DNA from: Candidatus Methylophosphatis roskildensis | GTDB taxonomy: Bacteria > Pseudomonadota > Gammaproteobacteria > Burkholderiales > Rhodocyclaceae | Assembly: GCA_016708905.1 (NCBI GenBank) | Contig: JADJEV010000005.1 | Coordinates: 1 to 64,000, forward strand | Direction of reading: 5' to 3' | Length of the DNA: 64,000 nt | Shown here: positions 36,817-46,262 of the stretch, piece after piece | How positions within the stretch are numbered: the first letter of the stretch is position 1 | How the letters are laid out: each line of letters opens with the position of its first letter | Notes under the pieces: model-generated | Database searches by the model: none | Seen by the model: only the letters and a program-made list of their open reading frames with translations | Told to the model about the DNA's origin: nothing | Program-made: the position numbers and the translations under genes

Positions 36817-38441
36817 TAACCCGGCGGAGCCGGAACCAAAAAGTAATACGATGGCTGACCCACTGATGGCGACCTAAGCGACCATGGCAGCGACGGCACT
36901 GGCGGATCGATACGGGGCGAACCTTCACGGCGTGTTGTCGTGTTACGACCGCATCATCGTTACTGGCACGTTGCCCGGAGCGTGCTACGCGGGCGGGATG
37001 ACGAGCTTGCTGTACTCGCGTGGGATCCGCATCTTTGACTATCCGCGTTTCGCCGAGCCGCTGCGAGAGTGCATTCGCCAGCGCGCGCAAGAAGTCACGC
37101 AGGCCGCCGGCGAGCGCATCGAGCACGTCAACAAGAGCCACATCCGGACGGAAGACTTGGTGGCACGCGTGCTGGCTGCGCGCGGCGACACGCCTGGGCT
37201 GGTGCACGTGATCTCGGCGATGGAGAGCTGCCCGAGCTACAAGCCGTGGCTCGACAAGAGCAACGGCCACGTCTTCCTCCGCCCGGATCAGGGCAAGTGC
37301 CTGCACTACTACTTCTATTTCATCGATGAGCAGTTCGGCCTGTGCTACCTGCGCGTACCGACCTGGGCACCGTTCGGGCTGCAGTTCTACTTCAACGGCC
37401 ACAGCGCCCTGGCGCGCTCGCTGCAGCGCGAAGGCATCGAGTTCGTGAAGGAGGACAACGCCTTCCTGCGCGTGGCCGACCTCGATCGCGCGCAGGCGCT
37501 GGCCGACAGCTTCAACCTGGAGCGATTGCACCGGCGCCTCAGTCGCTACGCGCACTGGTTGTGCCCGGTGGCCGACGTATTCGCCCAGAAAAAATGGCAC
37601 TGGAGCATCCGCCAGGCCGAGTACTCGACCGACCTGATGTTTCGCAGTCGCGACATCCTGGTGCCGCTGTACGATGCGCTGTCGCGCCAGGCGGTGCTGG
37701 CCGCCGACGCACCGCGCGTGGCGGCATTTCTGGGCAAGAAGATCACCCCGGCGCTGGCGCAGGAAATCGGCTCGCGCCTGTCTACGCGTATCGAGGGCCG
37801 CTGCATCAAGCACACCATGGGCGCCGGCGGCGTGAAGGTCCACGACAAGTTCTCCCGTGTGCCGCTCGTGGAGACCACCGTCAACGACGTGAGCATTTTC
37901 AAGCACCATCGCAGGGTGGAACACAAGGGCGCAGCGGCCACGCGCGAGCTCGCGCCGCTGAAGAAATCGATCTACAGCCTGGTCGACCTGCGCGAGATCT
38001 TGCTGGGCTGCAACCAGCGCTACCTGGCATTTCTGTCCAGCCTGGACGACCCCAATGCCGGTGAGCGTGATCTGCAGCGACTGGGCCAGCCGCGCGTGGG
38101 CACCGAACCATCGGTTAAGGGCTTGAACTTTTTCAACGCGACAGACTACACCCTGCTGCGAACCTTGCAGCGCGGTGAACGCAACATTCATGGCTGGCGC
38201 CGCGCCGATCTGCTCGCGCGACTGGACATCTCGCCTTGGGCGATGTCGCGCCAACTCAAGCGGCTGCGCATGCTCGGCTTGATCAAGAAGGTCACGCATA
38301 CCTATCGCTACTACCTCACTCGACTGGGACGTGCAGCTATCGCAGCGGCATGCTCGCTCACCCGATTCAACATCGTTCCGGCCATGGCATCTACGCACTG
38401 AACTCTTTGCACGATCTGTCAAAACCTATCCGATTAGAGAT
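36817..38441 (+). mobile_element. Diverged relative of the 1652-bp element, tandem copy 3
   Basis: It begins TAACCCGGCGGAGCCGGAAC exactly where copy 2 ends, so it shares the start motif TAA-CCG..G-GCCGGAACCAAA. The tail after the gene (TGTCAAAACCTATCCGATTA then GAGAT) parallels the GCAAAACTTTGAAG..GAGAC tail, and again TAA follows. The right boundary is set by this comparison and may be off by a few bases. Confidence 0.65.
36884..38401 (+). CDS. Diverged homologue of the multi-copy element protein
   Basis: A 505-residue protein, MAATALADRYGANLHGVLSCYDRIIVTGTLPGACYAGGMTSLLYSRGIRIFDYPRF, colinear with the protein at 33593 over its whole length and roughly 60% identical by eye. Conserved points include GTLPGAC, RGIRIFDYP, DTPGLVHVISAMESC, GKCLHYYFYFID, FGLQFYFNGHSALA, WHWSIRQAEYSTDLMF, GSRLSTRIEG, VHDKFSRVPLVETTVNDVSIFKHHRRVEH, and the C-terminal SRQLKRLRMLGLIKKVTHTYRYYLTRLGR. 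The comparison marks residues likely to matter: Y-D-R, H-Y-Y-F, AEYSTDL, ETT-NDVS-FKHHR. Confidence 0.7.
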   Translation: MAATALADRYGANLHGVLSCYDRIIVTGTLPGACYAGGMTSLLYSRGIRIFDYPRFAEPLRECIRQRAQEVTQAAGERIEHVNKSHIRTEDLVARVLAARGDTPGLVHVISAMESCPSYKPWLDKSNGHVFLRPDQGKCLHYYFYFIDEQFGLCYLRVPTWAPFGLQFYFNGHSALARSLQREGIEFVKEDNAFLRVADLDRAQALADSFNLERLHRRLSRYAHWLCPVADVFAQKKWHWSIRQAEYSTDLMFRSRDILVPLYDALSRQAVLAADAPRVAAFLGKKITPALAQEIGSRLSTRIEGRCIKHTMGAGGVKVHDKFSRVPLVETTVNDVSIFKHHRRVEHKGAAATRELAPLKKSIYSLVDLREILLGCNQRYLAFLSSLDDPNAGERDLQRLGQPRVGTEPSVKGLNFFNATDYTLLRTLQRGERNIHGWRRADLLARLDISPWAMSRQLKRLRMLGLIKKVTHTYRYYLTRLGRAAIAAACSLTRFNIVPAMASTH

Positions 38442-38482
38442 TAAAACCGATCCGCCGTGTCCAAACTACCGGAGCCACCTCA

Positions 38483-38632
38483 CACATCTCGTCGATGCCG
38501 CGCGTGGCACGCCAGTCGAGCAGTTCGAAAGCCAGCGACGGATCGGCATAGCAGTTCGCGATGTCGCCTGGCCGCCCCTCGACGATCTGGTAGGCGACCT
38601 TGCGACCGGAGGCGGCCTCGAAGGCGCGCACT
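38483..38632 (-). pseudogene. galE fragment, piece 2 of a second galE copy
   Basis: About 150 bp match 48857-49006 of intact galE at roughly 95% identity, encoding [49 protein letters not shown]. The left edge continues piece 1 (24345-24411). The right edge, GCGCACT, continues at 47,113. The changes are mostly silent or conservative, so this was once a functional galE-like 3' end. Confidence 0.85.
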
Positions 38633-38787
38633 CCCCGGCGGCCACCCAAACTCCTCCACTTGTGGCCACTTGAAAATCCCCCACCCAGGTGCATGCCGAT
38701 GACCTAATTGTCGGCAATGTTGGTGGTGGCGCGGACAGGACATCATCGCCCCTCGATTCCAACGGGGGGGTAGAGGAGGTGAATGTC

Positions 38788-39222
38788 TTGAAGCCGCATC
38801 AGAAGAGCACGGTCGTAACGCTGCTGCAGAACGGGGTCTCGCAGCGCGAGATCTGGCGCAAGACGGGGATCGATCGTAAGACGATCCGCAAGCTTGCCCA
38901 GGAGACCGAAGCCGAGGCAAATTCCCCCATGGCCACCGGCTCGCCCGGGCTGGCCGTTCAAATTCCTCCACCCTGGCCACCGGCGCCGGCGCCCGATCCA
39001 TCCCCGCTGCGGCTACCTGCGCACGCCCGTTCAGCCTGCGAGCCGCACCGGGCATGGATCGAGGCGCAGGTGCGTTTGGGTCGCAACGCCATGGCGACCT
39101 ACCAGGATCTGGTGGATCGCTTTGGCTTCGAGGGCCGCTACAACAGCGTCAAGCGCTTCTGCCGGGCGCTGCGCACCCAGGCGCCGGAGCAATTCGACCG
39201 GCTGGAGTTCCTGCCCGGCGAG
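38788..39222 (+). pseudogene. istA: istA 5' part (IS21 transposase), split
   Basis: It starts at TTG after AGAGGAGG (an upstream GTG at 38,779 is possible): LKPHQKSTVVTLLQNGVSQREIWRKTGIDRKTIRKLAQETEAEA, a helix-turn-helix of the IstA type, then RLGRNAMATYQDLVDRFGFEGRYNSVKRFCRALR and FDRLEFLPGE. The break falls after the GAG at 39,222. Joined to 44,742 it reads LPGE-EAQVDYGEGAP, the normal entry to the rve catalytic domain. Confidence 0.85.
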
Positions 39223-39242
39223 TAATGGGAAGCTTCCCATTA
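39223..39242. repeat. Perfect 20-bp palindrome at the RIT insertion boundary
   Basis: TAATGGGAAGCTTCCCATTA is fully self-complementary around AAGCTT. It lies exactly between the istA break and the left inverted repeat of the recombinase-trio element. TTCCCATTA inside it resembles TTCCCCTAAT of that repeat, so it may be a recombinase-binding or crossover site. Confidence 0.6.
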
Positions 39243-39376
39243 TTCCCCTAATGAGAAGGAAGCCGTAATCGAAAGGACGCTGGCAATTCCCTGGCCGGCC
39301 GGCATTCTTTTGCGATTCTGCTTCGCATTATGGGCACGTGGGATCCTCAGGTTTCGTCTTGTCCGAGGAGGTTCCC

Positions 39377-40625
39377 ATGTCTGCTCAGCTATCTACTGCC
39401 GAGGTATTGATCGAGAAGCTGCTGGCCCATCTGAAGGCTGAAGGATATTCCCCGCGAATCCAGCGGTGGTATCCCGCTCGCGTACGTCAGTTACTGGATT
39501 ACTGCAACCGAAATAGCCTGTCGATCGAAACCGTTCGCTCGGGGCACGTAACGCGCTTCTTGCGCCAGCAATACCGGCGCACGCGGAAGCGATACAGCCA
39601 GTTGCCACCATTTCAGAAATGGCGACATCGCTACACCGGTGCCGTCAATATGATGCTGCGTCTTGTGCGGGGAGCATGGCCGGTTTCGGATCCACCACGC
39701 ACTGCGCTCGAAGTCTTGCATCACGACATCGTGCAGGACTACGACATGTGGTTGCGCGACCTGCGTGGACTGCACGCGCTGACTCGTGCCAAGCGGACGA
39801 AGCATGCGTTGGGGTTCCTGACTTCACTCGGGCCCCGCGCAGATCAGCTGGGCCTTGCGGAGCTGAGCGTTCGCGACCTCGATGTACTTGAAGCGATGTT
39901 GTGACGGACTTCGGCGCGCATCCATCGAAGACCGCACCGTCTGCCTTCGGGATTTCCTGCGCCACTTGTGGCGTACCGGCCGAACTGCCATCGATCTCAC
40001 CGGTACCGTCATCGGGCCGCGCATCTATGAGCACGAAGGCATTCCGGCGGCCCTCAGGCCAGAAGACGTGCAGCGAGTGTTGGAAGTGACTCGCGAGGAT
40101 CTTTCACCGGTCGGTCTGCGCGACTACGCCATCTTGATCCTGTTGGCGACCTATGGCCTGCGGGCTGCGGAAGTCGTCAGTTTGCGTCTGGACGACATCG
40201 ACTGGCGGCGGGACGTTCTTCAGGTGCGCCACTCGAAGACCGGAACCTGCTCCGAGCTTCCATTGCTGCGCGAACCAGGCGAAGCCGTGCTTCGATACGT
40301 GGAGAAGGTGCGCCCGTCGAGCCCCCACCGAGAAATATTCCTGCGTATCCAGGCGCCGCACCGTCCATTCAAGAACGGATCGATCCTCAACTGCGTCACG
40401 AGCGCTCGTCTGCGAGCGGCGGGAATCACTCCACAAGGAAGGAAAGGACCCCATGCCTTTCGCCACGCGCACGCCGTGAGTCTGCTGCGAGCCGGTGTGC
40501 CGCTCAAGATTATCGGCGACATGTTGGGACACACGTCCGCCGCGGCGACGGCAGAGTATCTGAAGCTGGCGACCGAGGATCTGCGAAGCATCGGACTCGA
40601 CCTTCCAGGGGGAATGCTGCCATGA
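39377..40625 (+). pseudogene. RIT tyrosine recombinase A, one frameshift
   Basis: ATG 39,377 (GAGGAGG upstream) gives MSAQLSTAEVLIEKLLAHLKAEGYSPRIQRWYPARVRQLLDYC, a core-binding domain. Near 39,890 an indel moves the frame; it continues YLKRCCDGLRRASIEDRTVCLRDFLRHLWRTGR. The catalytic domain has YGLRAAEVVSLRLDDID (Arg), GPHAFRHAHAVSLLRAG (His-x-x-Arg) and LGHTSAAATAEYLKLA (His and nucleophile Tyr). Apart from the one indel everything is present. Confidence 0.82.
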
Positions 40626-41988
40626 CTCGTTTGCCGTTTATCGAATCAACCCTCATCGAGCAGTTCTTGTGGGCGCAACACTTTCGCCATCCGGCCACGC
40701 GCAAGAACTATGCGGCCATTCTGCGCAACTTCAGCTGCTTCCTCGCGAACCATGATGTGGTCGCTTCACCGAGCATCGCGATCGTGCAGCAATGGCTGAA
40801 GGAGCACAGTCTCAAGTGGCCGGCGCACATCCTCTATCACCGAAGCTTCCTGATCGAGCGATATCTCCAGTGGCTGCGCGACCAGGGCCTGATCGCGTCA
40901 AATCCATTTGCCGAATTGCATCGGCAGCATGGTCCCCGCACCACGCCGATCGTGCGCGCTCTCGTCAGTGAAGATAGCACCGCGGCACTTCACGAGCAGC
41001 GCCGGCTGCCTCGCTTCGGAAGCTTTCCTGGACCAGTGATGGATGAGCATATCGCGCACATGCGTGTCCTCGGCTATCGCTATCGCACCGAAGAGCAGAC
41101 GCTGCTGCGCTTCGATCGCTTTTACAATGCCATTCCGAACTCGCCGGGCATCCGCTGGCCGAACTCGTTGAGCATTGGAGCCAAGAGGCGCCGTCGCCGT
41201 ACCACCTGTACGACGCTCAGAGAGCAGGCCGCATCGCGTCAAAAGCGATGCACCGAATCGATCCGCGGGTGCCGATCTTGCCCATCGGCGATGGCGTCGC
41301 GCGTGCGGCCCGGCAACACCAGCGATCTCCCCATCTCTACTCGGACGAGGAGATTCGTCGGGTTCTGCAGGCGGCCCTGTTGTATCCCTCCCCGAAGGCA
41401 CCGTGGCGTCCCATCATCCTCTTCACGATGCTCATGCTTGCCTACTGCGCCGGGCTTCGGGGAGGCGAGATCGCACGTCTGAGGCTCGGCGATGTCGATC
41501 TCCGCGAGCAGACCATCGACATTCGAGAGACGAAGTTCTTCAAGAATCGTCGCTTGCCTTTGGCGTCCGGCGTCATGGCCGCGCTCAAGCGCTATCTCGA
41601 GCTGCGCGAGCGAGCCGGCGCGCCGACGAATCCGGATAGCCCGCTGTTCTGGAGTCCCCAGCGCAACCGCGGCTACACCGTAGGCGGAATCCGTCTCGTT
41701 CTGACGGATGTGCTGCGACGCGCGGACGTCAAACCAGCACGCGGAGCAGTCGGAGCGCGAATTCATGACCTGCGCCACACAATGGTCAGTCATCGAATGC
41801 GCGACTGGTACAAGTCAGGAATAAACCCGCAATCCAAGCTTCCGTACCTCGCAACATACCTCGGCCACAAGGATATCCGCTCGACGCTGGTCTATCTGGG
41901 CATCACCCCCGAATTGCTGCAGGAAGCCGGCGAGCGCTTCCGCATGAACGGCGCAACAGCGCTCCGGACGACGGAGGACGCGCCATGA
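40622..41988 (+). pseudogene. RIT tyrosine recombinase B, one frameshift
   Basis: It starts at the ATGA overlap with the previous gene: MTRLPFIESTLIEQFLWAQHFRHPATRKNYAAILRNFSCFL. A frame change near 41,160 leads to LAELVEHWSQEAPSPYHLYDAQRAGRIASKAMHRID. The catalytic part reads YCAGLRGGEIARLRLGDVDL, RIHDLRHTMVSHRM and YLGHKDIRSTLVYLGI. The final Y-containing segment and HDLRH box are complete. Confidence 0.82.
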
Positions 41989-42986
41989 AACCGAGTTCCC
42001 TCGCCTCTCTGCTGCACGCCTTCTTCCATGAATGGATGGGCCAGCAGAGAAATCTCTCTCGTCATACGGTGTGCTCGTATCGCGACACTTGGAAGATGTT
42101 CCTTCAATTTACCGCCAGCCGTGGGCGACGGGGGATCACACAGCTATCGCTGGCGGACCTGCAGCCCAGCGAGGTGCTCGCCTTCCTCGATTATCTGGAG
42201 AAGGACAGGAAGGTGTCCATCGGCACGCGCAACTGTCGACTTGCCGCCATCCATAGCTTCTTTGCCTTCGTGGCTCATCGCGAGCCGCTGGCGATCGCTC
42301 AATGCGCAGAGATCGCGCACATCCCGGTCAAGAAGACGTCCCGGCCCGCCATGTGCTACATGGATGCCGAGGAAATCGCGGCGGTCCTTCGCGAACCCGA
42401 CCGATCGAGCCTGGAAGGGCAAAGGGATCACGCATTGCTCGCGTTCCTGTACAACACGGGAGCGCGAATCCAGGAAGCGCTGGATGTATGCCCGCGGGCC
42501 ATCCGCTTTGAATCCCCCGCGCAGGTAGAGCTGTTCGGCAAGGGACGCAAGAGTCGCATCTGCCCCTTATGGCCGGAAACGGTGGCGCTGATCAAAGCAC
42601 TGCTGAGGCGACTACCGCGCTCGGATGACGAGCCAATCTTTGTCAACCGATACGGCCAGCCGCTCGGGGCAGCCGGAGTCCGCTTCAAGCTCAAGCAGTA
42701 CGTTCAGGCAGCTGCCCGGCACATGCCGTCGCTCGCAACCAAGCGAATCACGCCGCATACGTGGCGTCACAGCGTCGGCGTCCAGCTCGTCGCCGCCGGT
42801 GTCGATGTGACGGTGATCCGTAACTGGCTCGGCCATGCGCGGCTCGATACGACCAATCACTACGCACGCGCCAATTTGGAGACCAAGCGAAAAGCGCTCG
42901 AACAGGTCGACCCATCGACCAAGCCCGGTCGCCCCCCGCGATGGCGACAGGATCCGGAACTGCTCGCCTGGCTTGCGTCGCTGTGA
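41985..42986 (+). CDS. RIT tyrosine recombinase C
   Basis: This intact 333-residue recombinase starts at a second ATGA overlap: MKPSSLASLLHAFFHEWMGQQRNLSRHTVCSYRDTWKMFLQF. It has the N-terminal SAM-like domain (LLHAFFHEWMGQQRNLSRHTVCSYRDTWKMFLQFT, ILDYLEKDRKVSIGTRNCRLAAIHSFFAFV-type) and the catalytic residues in YNTGARIQEALDV (Arg), ITPHTWRHSVGVQLVAAGVD (His-x-x-Arg) and WLGHARLDTTNHYARANLETK (His, Tyr). It is the only one of the trio without a frameshift. Confidence 0.87.
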   Translation: MKPSSLASLLHAFFHEWMGQQRNLSRHTVCSYRDTWKMFLQFTASRGRRGITQLSLADLQPSEVLAFLDYLEKDRKVSIGTRNCRLAAIHSFFAFVAHREPLAIAQCAEIAHIPVKKTSRPAMCYMDAEEIAAVLREPDRSSLEGQRDHALLAFLYNTGARIQEALDVCPRAIRFESPAQVELFGKGRKSRICPLWPETVALIKALLRRLPRSDDEPIFVNRYGQPLGAAGVRFKLKQYVQAAARHMPSLATKRITPHTWRHSVGVQLVAAGVDVTVIRNWLGHARLDTTNHYARANLETKRKALEQVDPSTKPGRPPRWRQDPELLAWLASL

Positions 42987-43083
42987 AAAGCATCCATCCA
43001 TAATGACAAGGTCGCGTGGCCCGCCAGCCCGCAGATTCCGCGGCGCGGGCCATCTCCTTCGCATTACGGCTTCCTTCTCATTA

Positions 43084-44735
43084 GTCTCTTACGACTTCAA
43101 AGTTTTGCGTCCTGGCACAGAAGTGCGAGGCCGAAACGATGCATTGCGGCTATGCGGCCATTGCAGGAACGATTGCGAAGTTGGTGAGGCGCTCGAACGC
43201 GGCGATGGCCATGCGGCCTGCTCGAGTCAGGTAGTAGCGGTAGGTGTTGGCGGCGCGCTTGATCAAGCCGAGGACGCGCAGGCGGCGGAGCTGGCGGGAC
43301 AGTCGCGAGGGCGTTTGGTCAGGGAGTCGGCGCATCAAGTCACAGCGGGCCAAGCCATGGATGTTGAATTCGGGTCGTTGCACGGCGCGTAGGAGGGCTT
43401 GGTCGTTGGAATCGAAGAAGTTCAAGCCCTTGAAGGACCGGTCGCCGTCAGGTTTGGATTGCGTCACGCGTTCAAGCAGGCGTTGTCCGCTGCTGTGATC
43501 GTCCAGGCTGGAGAGGAACTCGAGATAGCGATGATTGCAGCCCAGCAGAATTTCGCGCAGGTCGATGAGACTGTAGATGGATTTCTTCAGTGGCGCGACT
43601 TCTCGCGTGGTGCGGCCGGTGCGGTGTTCCACCTTGCGGTGGTGCTTGAAGAACGAAACGTCATTGGTTGTGGTCTCGATGCGCAGGATGCGAGCGAACT
43701 TGTCGTAGATCTTGATAGAGACCGATCCGAATTTGTGCTTGATGCAGGTTCCCTCAATGCGCGTGCTCAGGCGCGAGCCAATCTCGGCGGCCAGTTGCGG
43801 GGTGATCTTCTTGCCCAGGAATGTGGCGATTTGCTCGGCCTTCACCGAGAGCACTGCCTCGCGGGCGAGCTGCTGGTACAGCGAGCCGAGGATCTTCTCG
43901 CTCTTGAACACCAAGTCGGTCGAGTATTCGGCCTGCATGATGCTCCAGTGGTAGGTCTGCCCAAAGACATCCAGGACGGGGCAGCACAGCTGGGCGTAGC
44001 GGTCCAGGTGGCGATGCAGCAACTCAGGCTTGAAGGTGTCGGCGAGTTCTTGCGCACGAGCGAAGTCGGTTATGCGAGCAAAAGCGTTGTCGGCTGCGGC
44101 GAAGTCGATGCCCTCGCGCCGCATTCGTTGCGCCAGCCAACTGTGTCCGTTGCAGTAAACCTGCAGCCGGAACGGACAGTAGGTGGGCACGCGCACGTAG
44201 ATGAGCCCCAGCTCTCGGTCCATCCAGTAGAAGTAGTAGTGCAGGCACTTGGTGGTGTCCGGGCGCAGGAAAGTGCGTCCGCTGGCCTTGTCGTGCCAGG
44301 GTTGATAGGTCGCGCAGGTCTCCATCGCCGATATCACGTGCACCAGGCCGGGCGCATCGCCACGCGCCGCGAGCACCTTGGCCACGACGTCTTCTTTGCG
44401 AACGTGGGCCTTGGCGATATGTTCGATCCTGGCGCCGTGCTCCGTTGCCAGCGCCTGAGCGGCATGGCGAACGCGCTCCCGCAGAGGCAGCGCGAACTGC
44501 GGGTAGTCGAAGATACGGATCCCACGGGAGACCAAGAAGCTGGTCATGCCCTCTGCGAAACACGCGCCGGGCAACGTGCCGGTGATGACGATCCGGTCGT
44601 AGCAAGACAGCACGCCTGCCAGATTCTCCGCGTACCGGGTCGTAAGCAGCTCCATGGCGGCCTCCGCATCGACAAGCTCCACGCAAGCGCTAGGGTACCG
44701 CTATTCCCCTGTTTGGTTCCGGCTCGTCCGGCTTA
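43084..44735 (-). mobile_element. 1652-bp single-gene element, copy 4 (inverted)
   Basis: Exactly 1652 bp, in inverse orientation to the tandem copies. In its own sense it runs from TAAGCCGGACG, preceded by CTTCCCC, to GAGAC, followed by TAATGAGAAGG. Removing it with one TAA rebuilds the RIT inverted repeat TTCCCCTAATGAGAAGG. Insertion was therefore precise, at CCCC-TAA, with a 3-bp TAA duplicated or TAA serving as a fixed target. Confidence 0.9.
43150..44655 (-). CDS. Multi-copy element protein, copy 4
   Basis: Identical in sequence to the 501-residue products at 33593 and 35245, on the other strand. Its location inside a RIT element, itself inside an IS21 element, makes it one of the last insertions in this nest. 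A long open frame on the opposite strand of this gene is a coding shadow and is present opposite every copy. Confidence 0.7.
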   Translation of the reverse strand: MELLTTRYAENLAGVLSCYDRIVITGTLPGACFAEGMTSFLVSRGIRIFDYPQFALPLRERVRHAAQALATEHGARIEHIAKAHVRKEDVVAKVLAARGDAPGLVHVISAMETCATYQPWHDKASGRTFLRPDTTKCLHYYFYWMDRELGLIYVRVPTYCPFRLQVYCNGHSWLAQRMRREGIDFAAADNAFARITDFARAQELADTFKPELLHRHLDRYAQLCCPVLDVFGQTYHWSIMQAEYSTDLVFKSEKILGSLYQQLAREAVLSVKAEQIATFLGKKITPQLAAEIGSRLSTRIEGTCIKHKFGSVSIKIYDKFARILRIETTTNDVSFFKHHRKVEHRTGRTTREVAPLKKSIYSLIDLREILLGCNHRYLEFLSSLDDHSSGQRLLERVTQSKPDGDRSFKGLNFFDSNDQALLRAVQRPEFNIHGLARCDLMRRLPDQTPSRLSRQLRRLRVLGLIKRAANTYRYYLTRAGRMAIAAFERLTNFAIVPAMAA

Positions 44736-44741
44736 GGGGAA

Positions 44742-45977
44742 GAGGCACAGGTCGACTACGGCGAGGGCGCGCCCACGCTTCATCCGAGCGGCCGGTATCG
44801 CAAACCGCGGCTGTTTGTGATGACGCTTCGCTACTCGCGCCGCTCGTATCGGCAGGTGGTGTGGAAGTCGAGCAGCCAGGTGTGGGCGTGGCTTCACGAG
44901 CAGGCCTTCCGCTACTTCGGCGGTTGCTGCCAGTACGTGGTGCTCGATAACCTGAAAGAGGGCGTCATCCGCCCGGACATCTACGAGCCGCAACTGAACC
45001 GCCTGTACGCGGCGATGCTCGCCCATTACGCGGTCGTGGCCGATCCGGCCCGCGTTCGTGATCCGAACCGAAAAGGGTCCGTGGAAAACGCGATCCAGCA
45101 CACCCAGGCCACGGCTCTGGCGGGGCGGCGCTTCGAATCGATCGAGGCGCAAAACGCCTTTCTCATGCATTGGGAAGAGAAGTGGGCCGCCCAGCGCATT
45201 CACGGCCGGGCCAAGCGCCAGGTCGAGGAGATGTTCCAGGAGGAGCGCGCCCACCTCAAGGCGTTGCCTATCGAGGGCTTCCGCTACTTCGAGGAGGGCA
45301 CGCGCACGGTGCAGGACGACACCACCGCTCAGGTTGACAGCGCCTGGTATGCCGCGCGCCCGGCCCCGATCGGCGCCGAGGTGTTGGTCCGCCTCTATGA
45401 GCACGAGATCGAGATCCGCGACCTGCACACGCTGGCGCTGATCCGCCGCCATACGCGCGCGAGGCGCAAGGGCGCAGTCGAACTGCCCGATGCCGAGCGC
45501 CTGTTCAACCCCTCCCGCCAGACACACCAGATCCTCAAGCGCGCCGAGCACATCGGCCCCCACACCCACGCGCTGTGTCGCGCGTTGTTCGAGCAACGTG
45601 GGCGCGAGGCGCAGAAGAGCATGTGGGGTATCGTGGGGCTGCACCCGCGCTATCCGGCCTGCATCCTGGAGCAGGCAGCCGCCAGCGCGCTCGCCCGCCA
45701 CATCCACGCCTACAAGGCCGTGCGCGCGATCGCTGAGCAACTGCTCGCTCAGGCCATCGCCCGGCTCGATGGAACCCAGCCGGAATTGCCCCTGGGTGAC
45801 GCTGGCTCGCCGCTCACCCAGCAGCACGAGCTCATCCGTGATCCCGCCGAGTATGCCGCGTTCTTCAACCGCAGTGTCGGCACGGAGCCGTTGGCGCCCG
45901 ATACGCCCGCACCCTCACAGGCAACCGAGCGCGTGCAGCCACCGCTGGGCGAACCACAAGCGCAGGACTGCGCATGA
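44742..45977 (+). pseudogene. istA: istA 3' part (IS21 transposase), split
   Basis: It continues EAQVDYGEGAPTLHPSGRYRKPRLFVMTLRYSRRSYRQVVWKSS (first Asp), CQYVVLDNLKEGVIRPDIYEPQLNRLYAAMLAHYAVVADPARVRDPNRKGSVENAIQHTQ (second Asp in VLDNLK and Glu in GSVENAIQ), and the long C-terminal domain ending QPPLGEPQAQDCA. With the 5' part it would make a transposase of the usual IstA length of slightly over 500 residues. Confidence 0.87.
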
Positions 45978-46262
45978 GCACGCGGTGCACTCGCAACACC
46001 TTGGGGCGCCGCCCCAAACCCCTGCACTCGCCGTAAGGCAGGCCGGCAGGCGAAAGAACTGCCTGCCAACCCGCCAGGAGCGTATTTCTCCGGTCGCCGT
46101 CAAGGGTGCGCTGCGCCGGGCGAGAAAACCCCTCGCCCGCCCTTGACGGAACCGCCGCCACGCCGGGCTCAACGCCGACAAACCCGCGGCGTCCAAGCTC
46201 AACGCCCGCGCACGCCCAGCACCGATACCACCCATTACCCACCGTCCAGGAGACCCCAAGCC

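Larger units (their letters stand above)
39243..44741 (+). mobile_element. RIT-type element (three tyrosine recombinases), split by copy 4 of the 1652-bp element
   Basis: TTCCCCTAATGAGAAGGAAG (continuing CCGTAAT) is found at the left (39243) and, inverted, at the right, where it is divided by the inserted 1652-bp element (TTA at 43081-43083, then GGGGAA at 44736-44741). Three recombinase genes overlapping by 4 nt fill the element, which is the RIT (recombinases in trio) layout. It inserted in istA without an evident target duplication. Confidence 0.82.

Noticed and set aside
36713..38422. 569-codon frame antisense to the diverged element gene
   Set aside because: A shadow of the sense gene, whose protein is colinear with its homologue. 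The antisense product is low-complexity and unlike any family.
43399..44736. Long open frame of 445 codons opposite the 1652-bp element gene (also opposite the tandem copies)
   Set aside because: It mirrors the conserved gene on the other strand and has no recognisable domain. The strong codon bias of the sense gene keeps the antisense frame open.
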